Part shown: positions 26,796-33,504 of the stretch, one piece after another
Layout: every line of letters begins with the position of its first letter
Position numbering within the stretch: the stretch's first letter is position 1
Origin: JADKFD01 sp050250665
GTDB lineage: Bacteria; Pseudomonadota; Gammaproteobacteria; Xanthomonadales; SZUA-5
NCBI GenBank assembly: GCA_050250665.1
Contig: JBFWOF010000009.1
Coordinates: 1-64,000, forward strand
Length of the DNA: 64,000 nt
Reading direction: 5' to 3'
Notes under the pieces: model-generated
Seen by the model: only the letters and a program-made list of their open reading frames with translations
What the model was told of the DNA's origin: nothing
Databases searched by the model: none
Made by a program: the position numbers and the translations under genes

Positions 26796-28091
26796 TTATT
26801 GCACCGCCGGCAAGCCCGGTGGCGCAGCCAGGAAATCCAGCACCAGGCTGGCCATGGCGCGCATGCCGACGGGGATGGCGCCGTCGTCGGCGCGGAAGGT
26901 GGGGGTATGCAGATTGCCGTTGACGGTGCCAGGCTTGGTGGGGCCCAGCCGGAAATAGAATCCGGGCACGCGCTCGGAGAAGAAGGCGAAGTCCTCGGCA
27001 CCCATCACCGGCCGCATGGTTTGCACCTTGTCGGCGCCGAGGTGCGCTTTCAGGCGCTCGCCGGCCCAGGCGCTGAGGGTGGCGTCATTGACCAGCGGCG
27101 GATTCTCGCGCTGGTATTCGAACTCGACCGTGGCGCCGCCGGCATGGGCGACGCCGCTGAGGATCTCGCCCATGCGCTTCTCGACCAGATCCTGTACGGC
27201 GCGCTCGTAGGTGCGCACGGTGCCGCGCAGTTCGACCTCCGAGGGAATGATGTTCTCGCGCTGACCGCCGCGGATGATGCCGACGGTGAGCACGGCGGCC
27301 TGGGTGGGATCGACATTGCGTGAGCGGATGGTCTGCAGCGAGAGCACCGCCTCGGCGGCGATCACGACCGGATCGATTGCCAGCTGCGGCCAGGCGCCGT
27401 GCGCCTGCTTGCCGTGAATCACCGCGCGCCAGGTGTCGCTGGCCGCCTGTACCGGCCCGCCAGCGTAGGCCACCGTGCCCACTTCGAATTCCGGGAACAC
27501 GTGCAAGCCAAAAATGGCAGCCGGCTTGAACTCGTCGAACACGCCTTCCTTCAACATCAGCGCGGCGCCACCTTCCTCACCGGCCGGCGGGCCTTCTTCG
27601 GCGGGCTGGAACAGCAGCAACACGGTGCCGGCCAGTTCCTCGCGCATGCCGGCGAGCACACTGGCCACGCCCAGTTGCACGGCCGTGTGCACATCATGGC
27701 CGCAGGCATGGGCGACGCCGACCTCCTGGCCATCGTAGGTCGTGCGCTGGGTGCTGGCGAAGGGCAGATCAGTGTCCTCGACCACCGGCAGCGCGTCCAT
27801 GTCGGCGCGCACGGCGATGGTCGGCCCCGGCTTGCCGCCGCGCAGTACACCGATCACGCCGGTATGGGCGACACCGGTGCGCACTTCATAGCCCAGCGAT
27901 TGCAGGTGCGCGGCCACCAGCTTGGCCGTCTCGAACTCGCGATTGCCGAGTTCCGGATACTGGTGGATCTGGTGGCGCAATTCGATGGCGCGCGGCGCCA
28001 GTTGCGTCACCAGGCTATCCAGATCCGCGGCTGGTGCGAGCACAGGTAACAGCAGGCTGGCGGTGAATCCGGCGATCAGGCAGCGGCGCAT
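26796..28091 (-). CDS. M20-family amidohydrolase, secreted
   Basis: 431 residues from the ATG that begins a signal peptide (IAGFTASLLLPVLAPAA); the longer frame upstream has no support. Family M20D (N-acyl-amino-acid/IAA-amino-acid/hippurate hydrolase) features: VRADMDALPV (94-103), metal-binding HACGHDVH (128-135), general-base PAEEG (163-167), the HGKQAHGAWP dimerisation-domain His, and late MGAEDFAFF. It should cleave amide bonds of N-acylated amino acids, here probably in the periplasm. It lies 53 bases upstream of the acidic coiled-coil gene on the same strand; co-transcription is possible but the functions look unrelated. Confidence 0.9.
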   Translation of the reverse strand: MRRCLIAGFTASLLLPVLAPAADLDSLVTQLAPRAIELRHQIHQYPELGNREFETAKLVAAHLQSLGYEVRTGVAHTGVIGVLRGGKPGPTIAVRADMDALPVVEDTDLPFASTQRTTYDGQEVGVAHACGHDVHTAVQLGVASVLAGMREELAGTVLLLFQPAEEGPPAGEEGGAALMLKEGVFDEFKPAAIFGLHVFPEFEVGTVAYAGGPVQAASDTWRAVIHGKQAHGAWPQLAIDPVVIAAEAVLSLQTIRSRNVDPTQAAVLTVGIIRGGQRENIIPSEVELRGTVRTYERAVQDLVEKRMGEILSGVAHAGGATVEFEYQRENPPLVNDATLSAWAGERLKAHLGADKVQTMRPVMGAEDFAFFSERVPGFYFRLGPTKPGTVNGNLHTPTFRADDGAIPVGMRAMASLVLDFLAAPPGLPAVQ

Positions 28092-28263
28092 GCGAGGTCC
28101 ATCCAGTGGCGGCCGCACAGGGTAGACCGCGGCGTTCAGCGCCGCAATCAGATCCGCGAAGGCCTTGGCGTTTGATATCGAAAACCGGACGGTTGGGCTC
28201 CGGATACCCCAATGGTGTTCGCTTGCTGCATGACTGGCGCGCACTTCGCTGTCGCCCCCGATT

Positions 28264-28474
28264 TCATGGGTGTCCAGAATCTCGCAAGAGGGACAAGGTG
28301 TGCGCGCTGACGCCGTGCTTCTCCGCGAGCTCAGCGACCGGCGACCTGTCGGCCTCGCGGAGGATCTTGGCCATCTGCCCTTCGGTGAATCGGGACTTGC
28401 GCATGGGCTCCTCACTACTGTCGGGAGCCATCCTCTCAACTTTCGACTGGTGCGAAAATCGCCGGGCAGGTCAT
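28264..28474 (-). mobile_element. Decayed IS3-family end with OrfA fragment
   Basis: An ATG at 28404 opens 46 codons (MRKSRFTEGQMAKILREADR then SPVAELAEKHGVS) that match the N-terminal helix-turn-helix of IS3-type OrfA transposases, then diverge after HGVSAHTLS and stop. Upstream is the typical leader, running out to a TGACCTGCCC end at 28465-28474 that looks like an IS terminus. No OrfB, second end or target duplication is visible. The 386-base spacer 28092-28477 holds nothing else I can support apart from the promoter region of the amidohydrolase. Confidence 0.75.
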
Positions 28475-28477
28475 TAG

Positions 28478-29602
28478 CTAAATTTTTCGTATGTTTATGG
28501 CGTTAAGACCACGTCTCCCCTGCTCCAGCTCATATTCCACCCGGTCGCCTTCAGTGAGGCAATCTATCGCCGCGGCCTGTTGGAAAAAGACTTCCTTCCC
28601 AGCGTCTGTCACGATGAAGCCAAACCCTCTGGCGTGATTGACGGACTTGACGTGGCCCACATTGGAGTAGCCGCCGGCGCCGCTATCGACCTGGCTTCGT
28701 GGCGCAGCCCCCCGCGGTGCCACGGTCGTTGGTGTTGCCGGGGTCGCATCGCTGCATCCCGAACTTGCAGCAGCGACAGCGGGGGCTGGCGCAGAAGCCG
28801 GAGTGGGCGGAACTTGCGCGGGGGTCGATGCCGGAACAGGGGCGGGCGTCGGCGTCGGCTTGGCGACCACCGGGGGGGCTGCAGGCGCGGGCACCGTCGG
28901 GCGTGTCTCGCTCTGCGGACTGGACGTTGGCGGGTCCGCAGCGGTGGCTGGCGCGCCGGTTTCGTCAGCCAGGCCTTGATCGTCGATCAGATCGCTCGCC
29001 GAGCCCTCGCTGTCGGCCATGTCCAGCAGCGCGTCGACCTCGGATCCGTCGCCATCACTGCCGGATTCGTCGGCCAGATCGCCAGTGTCGGCAGACGCGT
29101 CTTCCGATTCTTCCTCCTCCGAACCATCGGCCCCATCGCCGGCCGAGGCATCAGAACCCTCATCCGATTCGTCAGAGCCCGCGTCGGCGTAGGCCTCGTC
29201 GCCGCTGTCTTCAGCGTCGCCCATCTCGTCCGACGCGTCCGCGTCGTCTGCGGTAGCGTCCCCATCGAAACTCTCGTCGGCGGCGTAGGCCTCGTCGCCG
29301 CTGTCTTCAGCGTCGCCCATCTCGTCCGACACGTCCGCCTCGTCTGCGGTAGCGTCCCCATCGAAACTCTCGTCGTCGGCGTAGGCCTCGTCGCCGCTGT
29401 CTTCAGCGTCGCCCATCTCGTCCGACACGTCCGCCTCGTCTGCGGTAGCGTCCCCATCGAAACTCTCGTCGTCGGCCGCCTCATCGGCGAATCCGGCCTC
29501 GCCTTCCGCCTCAGCTTCACTGTCGAACTCATCCTGCGCCCAAACCAGCGGCGCGGCCAGGGTGCCCAGCAACAATGCGATCAGCGCGGTCTTCTTCAGC
29601 AC
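28478..29602 (-). CDS. Exported acidic protein with divergent cold-shock domain
   Basis: 374 residues from GTG with AGGAG seven bases upstream. Signal peptide 1-22 (LIALLLGTLAAPLVWA). Residues 23-~210 are almost wholly Asp/Glu/Ala/Ser/Gly, including three 32-residue repeats (FDGDATADEADVSDEMGDAE) at ~43-138. A Pro/Ala/Val linker (~215-285) and a single Cys (SSGCSD) follow, then a C-terminal ~70-residue cold-shock-like beta barrel (GHVKSVNHARGFGFIVTDAG). RNP1 is kept as RGFGFI; RNP2 is altered to VFFQQ, so nucleic-acid binding may be weakened. Cold-shock domains normally act in the cytoplasm, so export is odd. Paralogue of the interrupted gene immediately upstream. Confidence 0.8.
   Translation of the reverse strand: MLKKTALIALLLGTLAAPLVWAQDEFDSEAEAEGEAGFADEAADDESFDGDATADEADVSDEMGDAEDSGDEAYADDESFDGDATADEADVSDEMGDAEDSGDEAYAADESFDGDATADDADASDEMGDAEDSGDEAYADAGSDESDEGSDASAGDGADGSEEEESEDASADTGDLADESGSDGDGSEVDALLDMADSEGSASDLIDDQGLADETGAPATAADPPTSSPQSETRPTVPAPAAPPVVAKPTPTPAPVPASTPAQVPPTPASAPAPAVAAASSGCSDATPATPTTVAPRGAAPRSQVDSGAGGYSNVGHVKSVNHARGFGFIVTDAGKEVFFQQAAAIDCLTEGDRVEYELEQGRRGLNAINIRKI
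29187..29474 (-). repeat. Three in-frame 96-bp tandem repeats
   Basis: Exact 96-bp period beginning GCGTAGGCCTCGTCGCCGCT at 29187, 29283 and 29379, nearly identical. They encode the three 32-residue acidic repeats of the divergent cold-shock protein. As with the 120-bp repeats of the neighbouring paralogue, copy number may vary between strains without breaking the frame. Confidence 0.95.
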
Positions 29603-29643
29603 AAGCGACTCCTGGGTGTGGGGATGAGGCCTAGGGAGCCTCG

Positions 29644-29671
29644 ATCATGCGCCGGACGCGGGCGCAGTCAA
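29644..29671 (-). promoter_or_regulatory. Possible promoter of the divergent cold-shock gene
   Basis: On the minus strand TTGACT, 16 bases, CATGAT lies about 45 bases before the GTG start. The same TTGACT-N16-CATG arrangement recurs upstream of the paralogous gene (30890-30917), and the flanks are homologous between the two (CTGAACGAAC further upstream). Conservation may reflect duplication, not function, and the -10 box is poor. Confidence 0.25.
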
Positions 29672-29845
29672 TATGGGTTGGATGAAGCATCTTGCGGTTC
29701 GTTCAGGAGACTGGGCAAGCATCCGGGAAGGGCACTGCGCATCCCATGCAGCAGCGTTCGAACAAGGTTCGAACCCACCAAAGCGAGCGCTGTCGCGGGT
29801 CCGCACCTGGTCCGGACGCTTTTCCCTGCACCCGCGCAATCACCC

Positions 29846-30844
29846 TCACTGGACATCCTGCGCCTCCAGCCCCCTCCGGCTCTGAACCGCCCTGAAGGTC
29901 ACTTTCTGGCCTTCCCGAAGGGTCTTGAATCCGGGGCCCTTCATCGAACTGAAGTGGACGAACAAATCCGGCGAACCGTCTCCAGGGCTGATGAACCCGT
30001 AGCCCTTGCAATCGTCGAACCACTTGACGGTGCCGTTCTGCGTTGCGGAGCCCTTCATGACCGGGCCTGCTGGCGTTTTGGTGGGTGCGGGGGCCGTCTT
30101 CGCTACCGCCTGCTTGTTGATGCATCCCGAACCCCCGGCGGCAGCGACGGGAGCCGAGGTCGGCGTCGGCGGGCTTGCCGGAGCCGGCGTGGCGGGGGCG
30201 GGAGCAGGCGCCGGCGCCGGCTTGGCCGGAACCGGCTTGGAAGCCGGCGTCCAGACGACTTGCGGCGCAACCGTTGGCGCGGGCGTCGGCGGCGCTGCGC
30301 TCGGCGGTTTGGCAGGTTCCAGGCCCGCAGTGGCAACCGCGCCGGCCGCATCGTCGGCCGCGCTTTCGCTGTCGCGCGAATCCATTGCCGCTTCCACGGC
30401 GTTCGCCTCATCCCACGCCGCCTCGATCTCCGAAGCGTCGGCTTCAGCGCCGGACTCGTCCGCCAGATCGCCGGTCTCGCTGTCGTCGGCGGTCGCGTCT
30501 TCCGGTTCCTCTTCCTCCTCCTACACAGCGGCCACGTCGCCGGCGCCTTCATCCTCGCTCTCGGACGCGAATGCCTCATCGCTGCTGCTGTCGTCGGCAT
30601 CGGCGATGTCGGTCGACTCATCTGTCGCAGCGTCCTCGTCGACGCCCTCGTCGGCACCCGCCTCATCGGCGAATTCAGCCGAATCGGCATCGTCGCCTGC
30701 GCTGGCGGACTCATCGCTTTCGCCGGCCCACTCAGCGTCGGCCTGCATCCCGGCGTCTTCGCTGTCCTCGTCATCCTGGCCCCAGGCCACGGGTGCGAGA
30801 CTTGATCCCAGCAACATCACGATCAGCGCTGTCTTCTTGAGCAC
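29846..30844 (-). pseudogene. Exported acidic cold-shock-domain protein split by an in-frame amber codon
   Basis: The frame runs from a GTG start (GAGGA upstream; signal peptide LIVMLLGSSLAPVAWG) through an acidic region, meets TAG at codon 108 (30521-30523), and continues in the same frame for another 224 codons. The distal part has more acidic sequence (EEEEEPEDATADDSETGDL), a Pro/Ala linker, a Cys (GGSGCI) and a canonical cold-shock domain (GTVKWFDDCKGYGFIS, RNP2 LFVHF). The intact paralogue downstream reads ADGSEEEESED at the matching place, so one substitution explains the stop. Without readthrough only a 107-residue secreted acidic fragment is made. The downstream half is well preserved, so the mutation is recent, an error, or tolerated. 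TAG is a normal stop elsewhere in the window. Confidence 0.8.
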
Positions 30845-30889
30845 GGTCCATTCCTCGGGGTCAGGGTTAAAGTATGAACTGCGTCTTAA

Positions 30890-30917
30890 CGCATGCGCCG
30901 AGCGTGCATGGAGTCAA
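30890..30917 (-). promoter_or_regulatory. Possible promoter of the amber-interrupted gene
   Basis: TTGACT-N16-CATGCG on the minus strand, aligned with the candidate upstream of the neighbouring paralogue. The -10 is weak; a TTAAGA sequence a few bases closer to the gene could serve instead with poor spacing. Confidence 0.2.
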
Positions 30918-30970
30918 TGCGGGTTTCCTGAAGCACCGGGCAGTTCGTTCAGGAAGAATGGCAATCGAGC

Positions 30971-31018
30971 CGCAGGGGTTCGGGACACCCAGAACGCAGG
31001 GGTTCGGGACACCCAGAA
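30971..31018. repeat. Two exact 24-bp tandem repeats
   Basis: Two exact copies of a 24-bp unit beginning CGCAGGGGTTCGGGACACCC, in the 300-base gene-free stretch between the interrupted cold-shock gene and the truncated paralogue. Confidence 0.9.
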
Positions 31019-31149
31019 AATGGCTGGCCCCGATGGATACGCGCGAACGACAAGCGGTTGCCGGAAATTTCTGGGTCCGGAATTTCTCGCTGGCCCAATT
31101 CGTCGCCCTGGCCGAACGACTCATCCTTGACCTGCGTCTCGTCGTCTGC

Positions 31150-31233
31150 CTAGTCCGGATCATCCTGGCTCCAGGCCAGTGGCGTGGCCAGCAAACTTGG
31201 CATCAGCGCGATCAGGGCTGATTTCTTGAGCAT
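31150..31233 (-). pseudogene. Truncated paralogue: acidic-family signal peptide then amber stop
   Basis: An ATG at 31233 opens 27 codons (MLKKSALIALMPSLLATPLA then WSQDDPD) nearly identical to the signal peptide and first mature residues of the two cold-shock paralogues, then TAG. Beyond the stop the same frame continues acidic for about 20 codons (ADDETQVKDESFGQGDELGQ) and then loses all similarity near the 24-bp repeats. The GGCGCATGATCG upstream motif of the family is also present. This is a decayed third tandem copy. Confidence 0.75.
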
Positions 31234-31390
31234 GGATGCATCCTGCTTGTGAGGTTTTGGGCTTTGGCCTTCACCCCGATCATGCGCCAGCCGCAGGCGC
31301 GCCCCCTTCGACATTGGGAATTTCTTGATGCCTCAACCCGGCTCACGCCAGCCTCGGCACCACACCGGCTTTCAGGCAGCATTGCGCCCC

Positions 31391-32404
31391 ATGCAAATCG
31401 ACGATATTCGCCAACGCCTGCGCGCCCTCGGGTCCCGGCCACTGCACGAGCAGACCGTGCTCCGGAACTGGACCCGCGCCTGGCCCTTGGACACCTGTAG
31501 AGGCGACCCCGAGCGCTATTTTCCCGGGGCCGTGCGGGCGGCTCTGCCGTCCCTGGCCGAGGAGCTTGCTGGCCTGGTGCGCCTGCAGTCCGAACATCCG
31601 AGCGCGGACGGCTCCAAGCGCCTGCTGGTGCAACTCCGCAGCGGGCAGACGGTGGAAAGCGTGCTGCTACCGCGCGCTGGCGTCTGCGTGTCCAGTCAGG
31701 TGGGCTGCGCGGTCGGCTGCGTGTTCTGCATGACCGGTCGCGAGGGCCTCAAGCAACAGGTGAGCAGCGCCGAGATCGTGGCCCAGGTCGCGCTGGCACG
31801 GCAGCAGCGCAGCGTTCGCCGGGTGGTGTTCATGGGCATGGGCGAGCCGGCCCACAATCTCGACAACGTCATGGAGGCCATCGAGTTGCTAGGCACCGTT
31901 GGCGATATCGGCCATCGGAATCTGGTGTTTTCCACGGTCGGCGATCCGCGGGTGTTCGAGCGGCTGCCGCAGGGACCGGTCAAACCGGCGCTGGCACTGT
32001 CGCTGCACACCACACGCGCCGAACTGCGTGCCAGGCTGCTGCCACGGGCGCCGCGCATCGATCCCCGCGATCTGGTAGAGGCCGGCGAGCGCTACGCGCA
32101 GGCGATCGGCTATCCGATCCAGTACCAGTGGACGCTGCTCGAAGGCATCAACGACAGCGACGAGGAACTGGCCGGCATCGTGGCGCTGCTGTCGGGCAAG
32201 TACGCGGTGATGAACTTCATCCCCTTCAACGCCGGCGATGGCCTGCCCTTTCAGCGCCCTGGCAGCGAACGCGCCCGGGCGATGGCGCGCCACCTGCATC
32301 AGCGCGGCATCCTGACCAAGCTGCGGCAATCGGCGGGACAGGATGTCGATGGTGGTTGCGGGCAGTTGCGGGCGCGGGCGACTGGGAGCCGCGGGTTCGT
32401 GTAG
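31391..32404 (+). CDS. RlmN/Cfr-family radical SAM methyltransferase homologue
   Basis: 337 residues from the ATG at MQIDDIRQRLRAL, chosen because homologues begin here; in-frame starts 20 or so codons earlier exist. The radical-SAM cluster is CxxxCxxC (C106, C110, C113, in CAVGCVFCMTG), followed by the SAM-binding GMGEP. The C-terminal methyl-carrier Cys in GGCGQLRAR is present, so both mechanistic Cys of RlmN/Cfr are retained. These enzymes methylate C2/C8 of A2503 in 23S rRNA or adenine in tRNA. It is shorter than housekeeping RlmN (~380), and no ndk, pilF or ispG gene is adjacent, so it is likely a second paralogue of unknown RNA target. Its stop codon is the first TAG of an extragenic repeat. 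Confidence 0.85.
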   Translation: MQIDDIRQRLRALGSRPLHEQTVLRNWTRAWPLDTCRGDPERYFPGAVRAALPSLAEELAGLVRLQSEHPSADGSKRLLVQLRSGQTVESVLLPRAGVCVSSQVGCAVGCVFCMTGREGLKQQVSSAEIVAQVALARQQRSVRRVVFMGMGEPAHNLDNVMEAIELLGTVGDIGHRNLVFSTVGDPRVFERLPQGPVKPALALSLHTTRAELRARLLPRAPRIDPRDLVEAGERYAQAIGYPIQYQWTLLEGINDSDEELAGIVALLSGKYAVMNFIPFNAGDGLPFQRPGSERARAMARHLHQRGILTKLRQSAGQDVDGGCGQLRARATGSRGFV

Positions 32405-32481
32405 CCCGGTGTGGCGCGCAGCGGCTCACCGGGGCTCTTGGGCGTCACCGCCCGGAGAGCGCTGCGCGCACTTCGGGCTAC
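32401..32481. repeat. GTAGCCC...GGGCTAC extragenic palindrome between convergent genes
   Basis: An 81-bp copy of the repeat also found three times at 48027-48493. Its ends are GTAGCCC and the inverse GGGCTAC, with internal arms GCGCGCAGCGGCTCACCGGG and CCCGGAGAGCGCTGCGCGC. The outward-facing TAG of each end is the stop codon of the gene on that side. Confidence 0.9.
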
Positions 32482-32615
32482 AAAGAGCCGCCCCGTGTCG
32501 GATACGGAAATCCAGCGGCCTCGATCAGTTCGGCCGGCAGCAGTATCAGCGGCAGCGACCAGAACAGCAGCGTGGCGCTGATCTTGAAGACCAGCACACG
32601 GGACAGGGCGTTCAT
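32478..32615 (-). CDS. Short membrane protein, probably truncated by repeat
   Basis: 45 codons. ATG overlaps the stop of the upstream 84-residue membrane protein gene (ATGA), implying translational coupling. One hydrophobic segment (KISATLLFWSLPLILLPAEL) is followed by IEAAGFPYPTRGGSL. Longer membrane proteins with this beginning usually carry further helices after the GFPxP motif (my recollection of the family, not checked). Here the last ~10 codons and the stop lie in the extragenic repeat and its conserved flank, so the gene appears to have lost its 3' part. Confidence 0.55.
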   Translation of the reverse strand: MNALSRVLVFKISATLLFWSLPLILLPAELIEAAGFPYPTRGGSL

Positions 32616-32866
32616 GCCGATGTCTGCAGCCAGAACAGGAAGCCCATGGCGGCGCACATCAAGAGTATCGCGACCGCGAAGAAGCCGAATCGGGGCCCCG
32701 TACCAGTGCTTCCGGCTTCCCGCTGGCGCAGGTTTCGGGCAAGCAGTCCCACCGCCAGGAACACGCCGGAACCTACAAGCCAGCCGGGCTTGCCGTCGGC
32801 AAGGCCGATGACCAGGCAGGCGCCTGCCATCAGGAACAGGGTGGCGATGAAAGCGATCGGGCGCAT
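32612..32866 (-). CDS. Small membrane protein of unknown function
   Basis: 84 residues with three hydrophobic segments (FIATLFLMAGACLVIGL at 5-21, WLVGSGVFLAVGLLA at 29-43, FFAVAILLMCAAMGFLFWL at 62-80) separated by short charged loops. No family recognised. It starts three bases after the stop of the upstream membrane protein gene and its own stop overlaps the start of the next gene by four bases, so the three form one operon. Confidence 0.65.
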   Translation of the reverse strand: MRPIAFIATLFLMAGACLVIGLADGKPGWLVGSGVFLAVGLLARNLRQREAGSTGTGPRFGFFAVAILLMCAAMGFLFWLQTSA

Positions 32867-32869
32867 GGG

Positions 32870-33328
32870 TTATTCCGGGCCAGAGAGCTGGGTGTCCGGC
32901 TTCCCCGATTCTCGCGTGGTCGCAGCGGCCCCTGCCTGGTCCAGTGTCGCACTGGATGACCGCGAGTGGTACTTGAACGACGCCTCGACCGATCGCGCAG
33001 CGACAAAGATCAGTACGCCGAAGAGGAACAGGAGGTAGTAACTGGGCTGTCCAGCGTCGGTCATCTGCAGATACCACCCGAGCCAGTTCAGACCAAAGCC
33101 GATCAGGAGGATGATTGCCGCGATTCGCGATCTGTAGATCCACAATACGGCCGACAACAGCAAGAGGCTGACTGCCGTCCAGAAAAACGGCTGCGGTCGT
33201 GTCAGTTCGGCCAATCCGAGTATCAAGGCTACGCTGGCAAAGAGTGCGGCCGCCTGATTGACGGCGCGCGCCGCATCGCGCTTGTCGGAAATGACATCGA
33301 ACACGCCAGACGAACGCCGCTTTTCCAT
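32870..33328 (-). CDS. Membrane protein of unknown function, first of a three-gene operon
   Basis: 152 residues from an ATG with AAGGA seven bases upstream; the longer frame is not supported. A polar N-terminus (MEKRRSSGVFDVISDKRDAA) precedes four hydrophobic segments (FASVALILGLAEL, FFWTAVSLLLLSAVLWIY, IAAIILLIGFGLNWLGWYL, YYLLFLFGVLIFVAA) and a hydrophilic C-terminus. I recognise no family. Tight spacing with the two following small membrane-protein genes suggests a membrane complex or sequential translation. Confidence 0.65.
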   Translation of the reverse strand: MEKRRSSGVFDVISDKRDAARAVNQAAALFASVALILGLAELTRPQPFFWTAVSLLLLSAVLWIYRSRIAAIILLIGFGLNWLGWYLQMTDAGQPSYYLLFLFGVLIFVAARSVEASFKYHSRSSSATLDQAGAAATTRESGKPDTQLSGPE

Positions 33329-33504
33329 GGGAATCCTTTGCATGAGGCGAATACCGTCGTTCCCGCGCAAGTGCGCACCGGCGGGCATCCATCTGCTCTC
33401 GGATATTTGCACATGTTTGTCCCGCCGCCTACGCGGCAGCGACCACCTGGTCAGAGCTGGCAGCGCCAGCATGGATACCGGCCAGCGCAATGCGGTAGCT
33501 CGCA

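Noticed and set aside
30521..30523. Amber recoding as a sense codon in this organism
   Set aside because: TAG is also the genuine stop of other genes here (for example the radical-SAM gene at 32402-32404), and no suppressor tRNA is visible.
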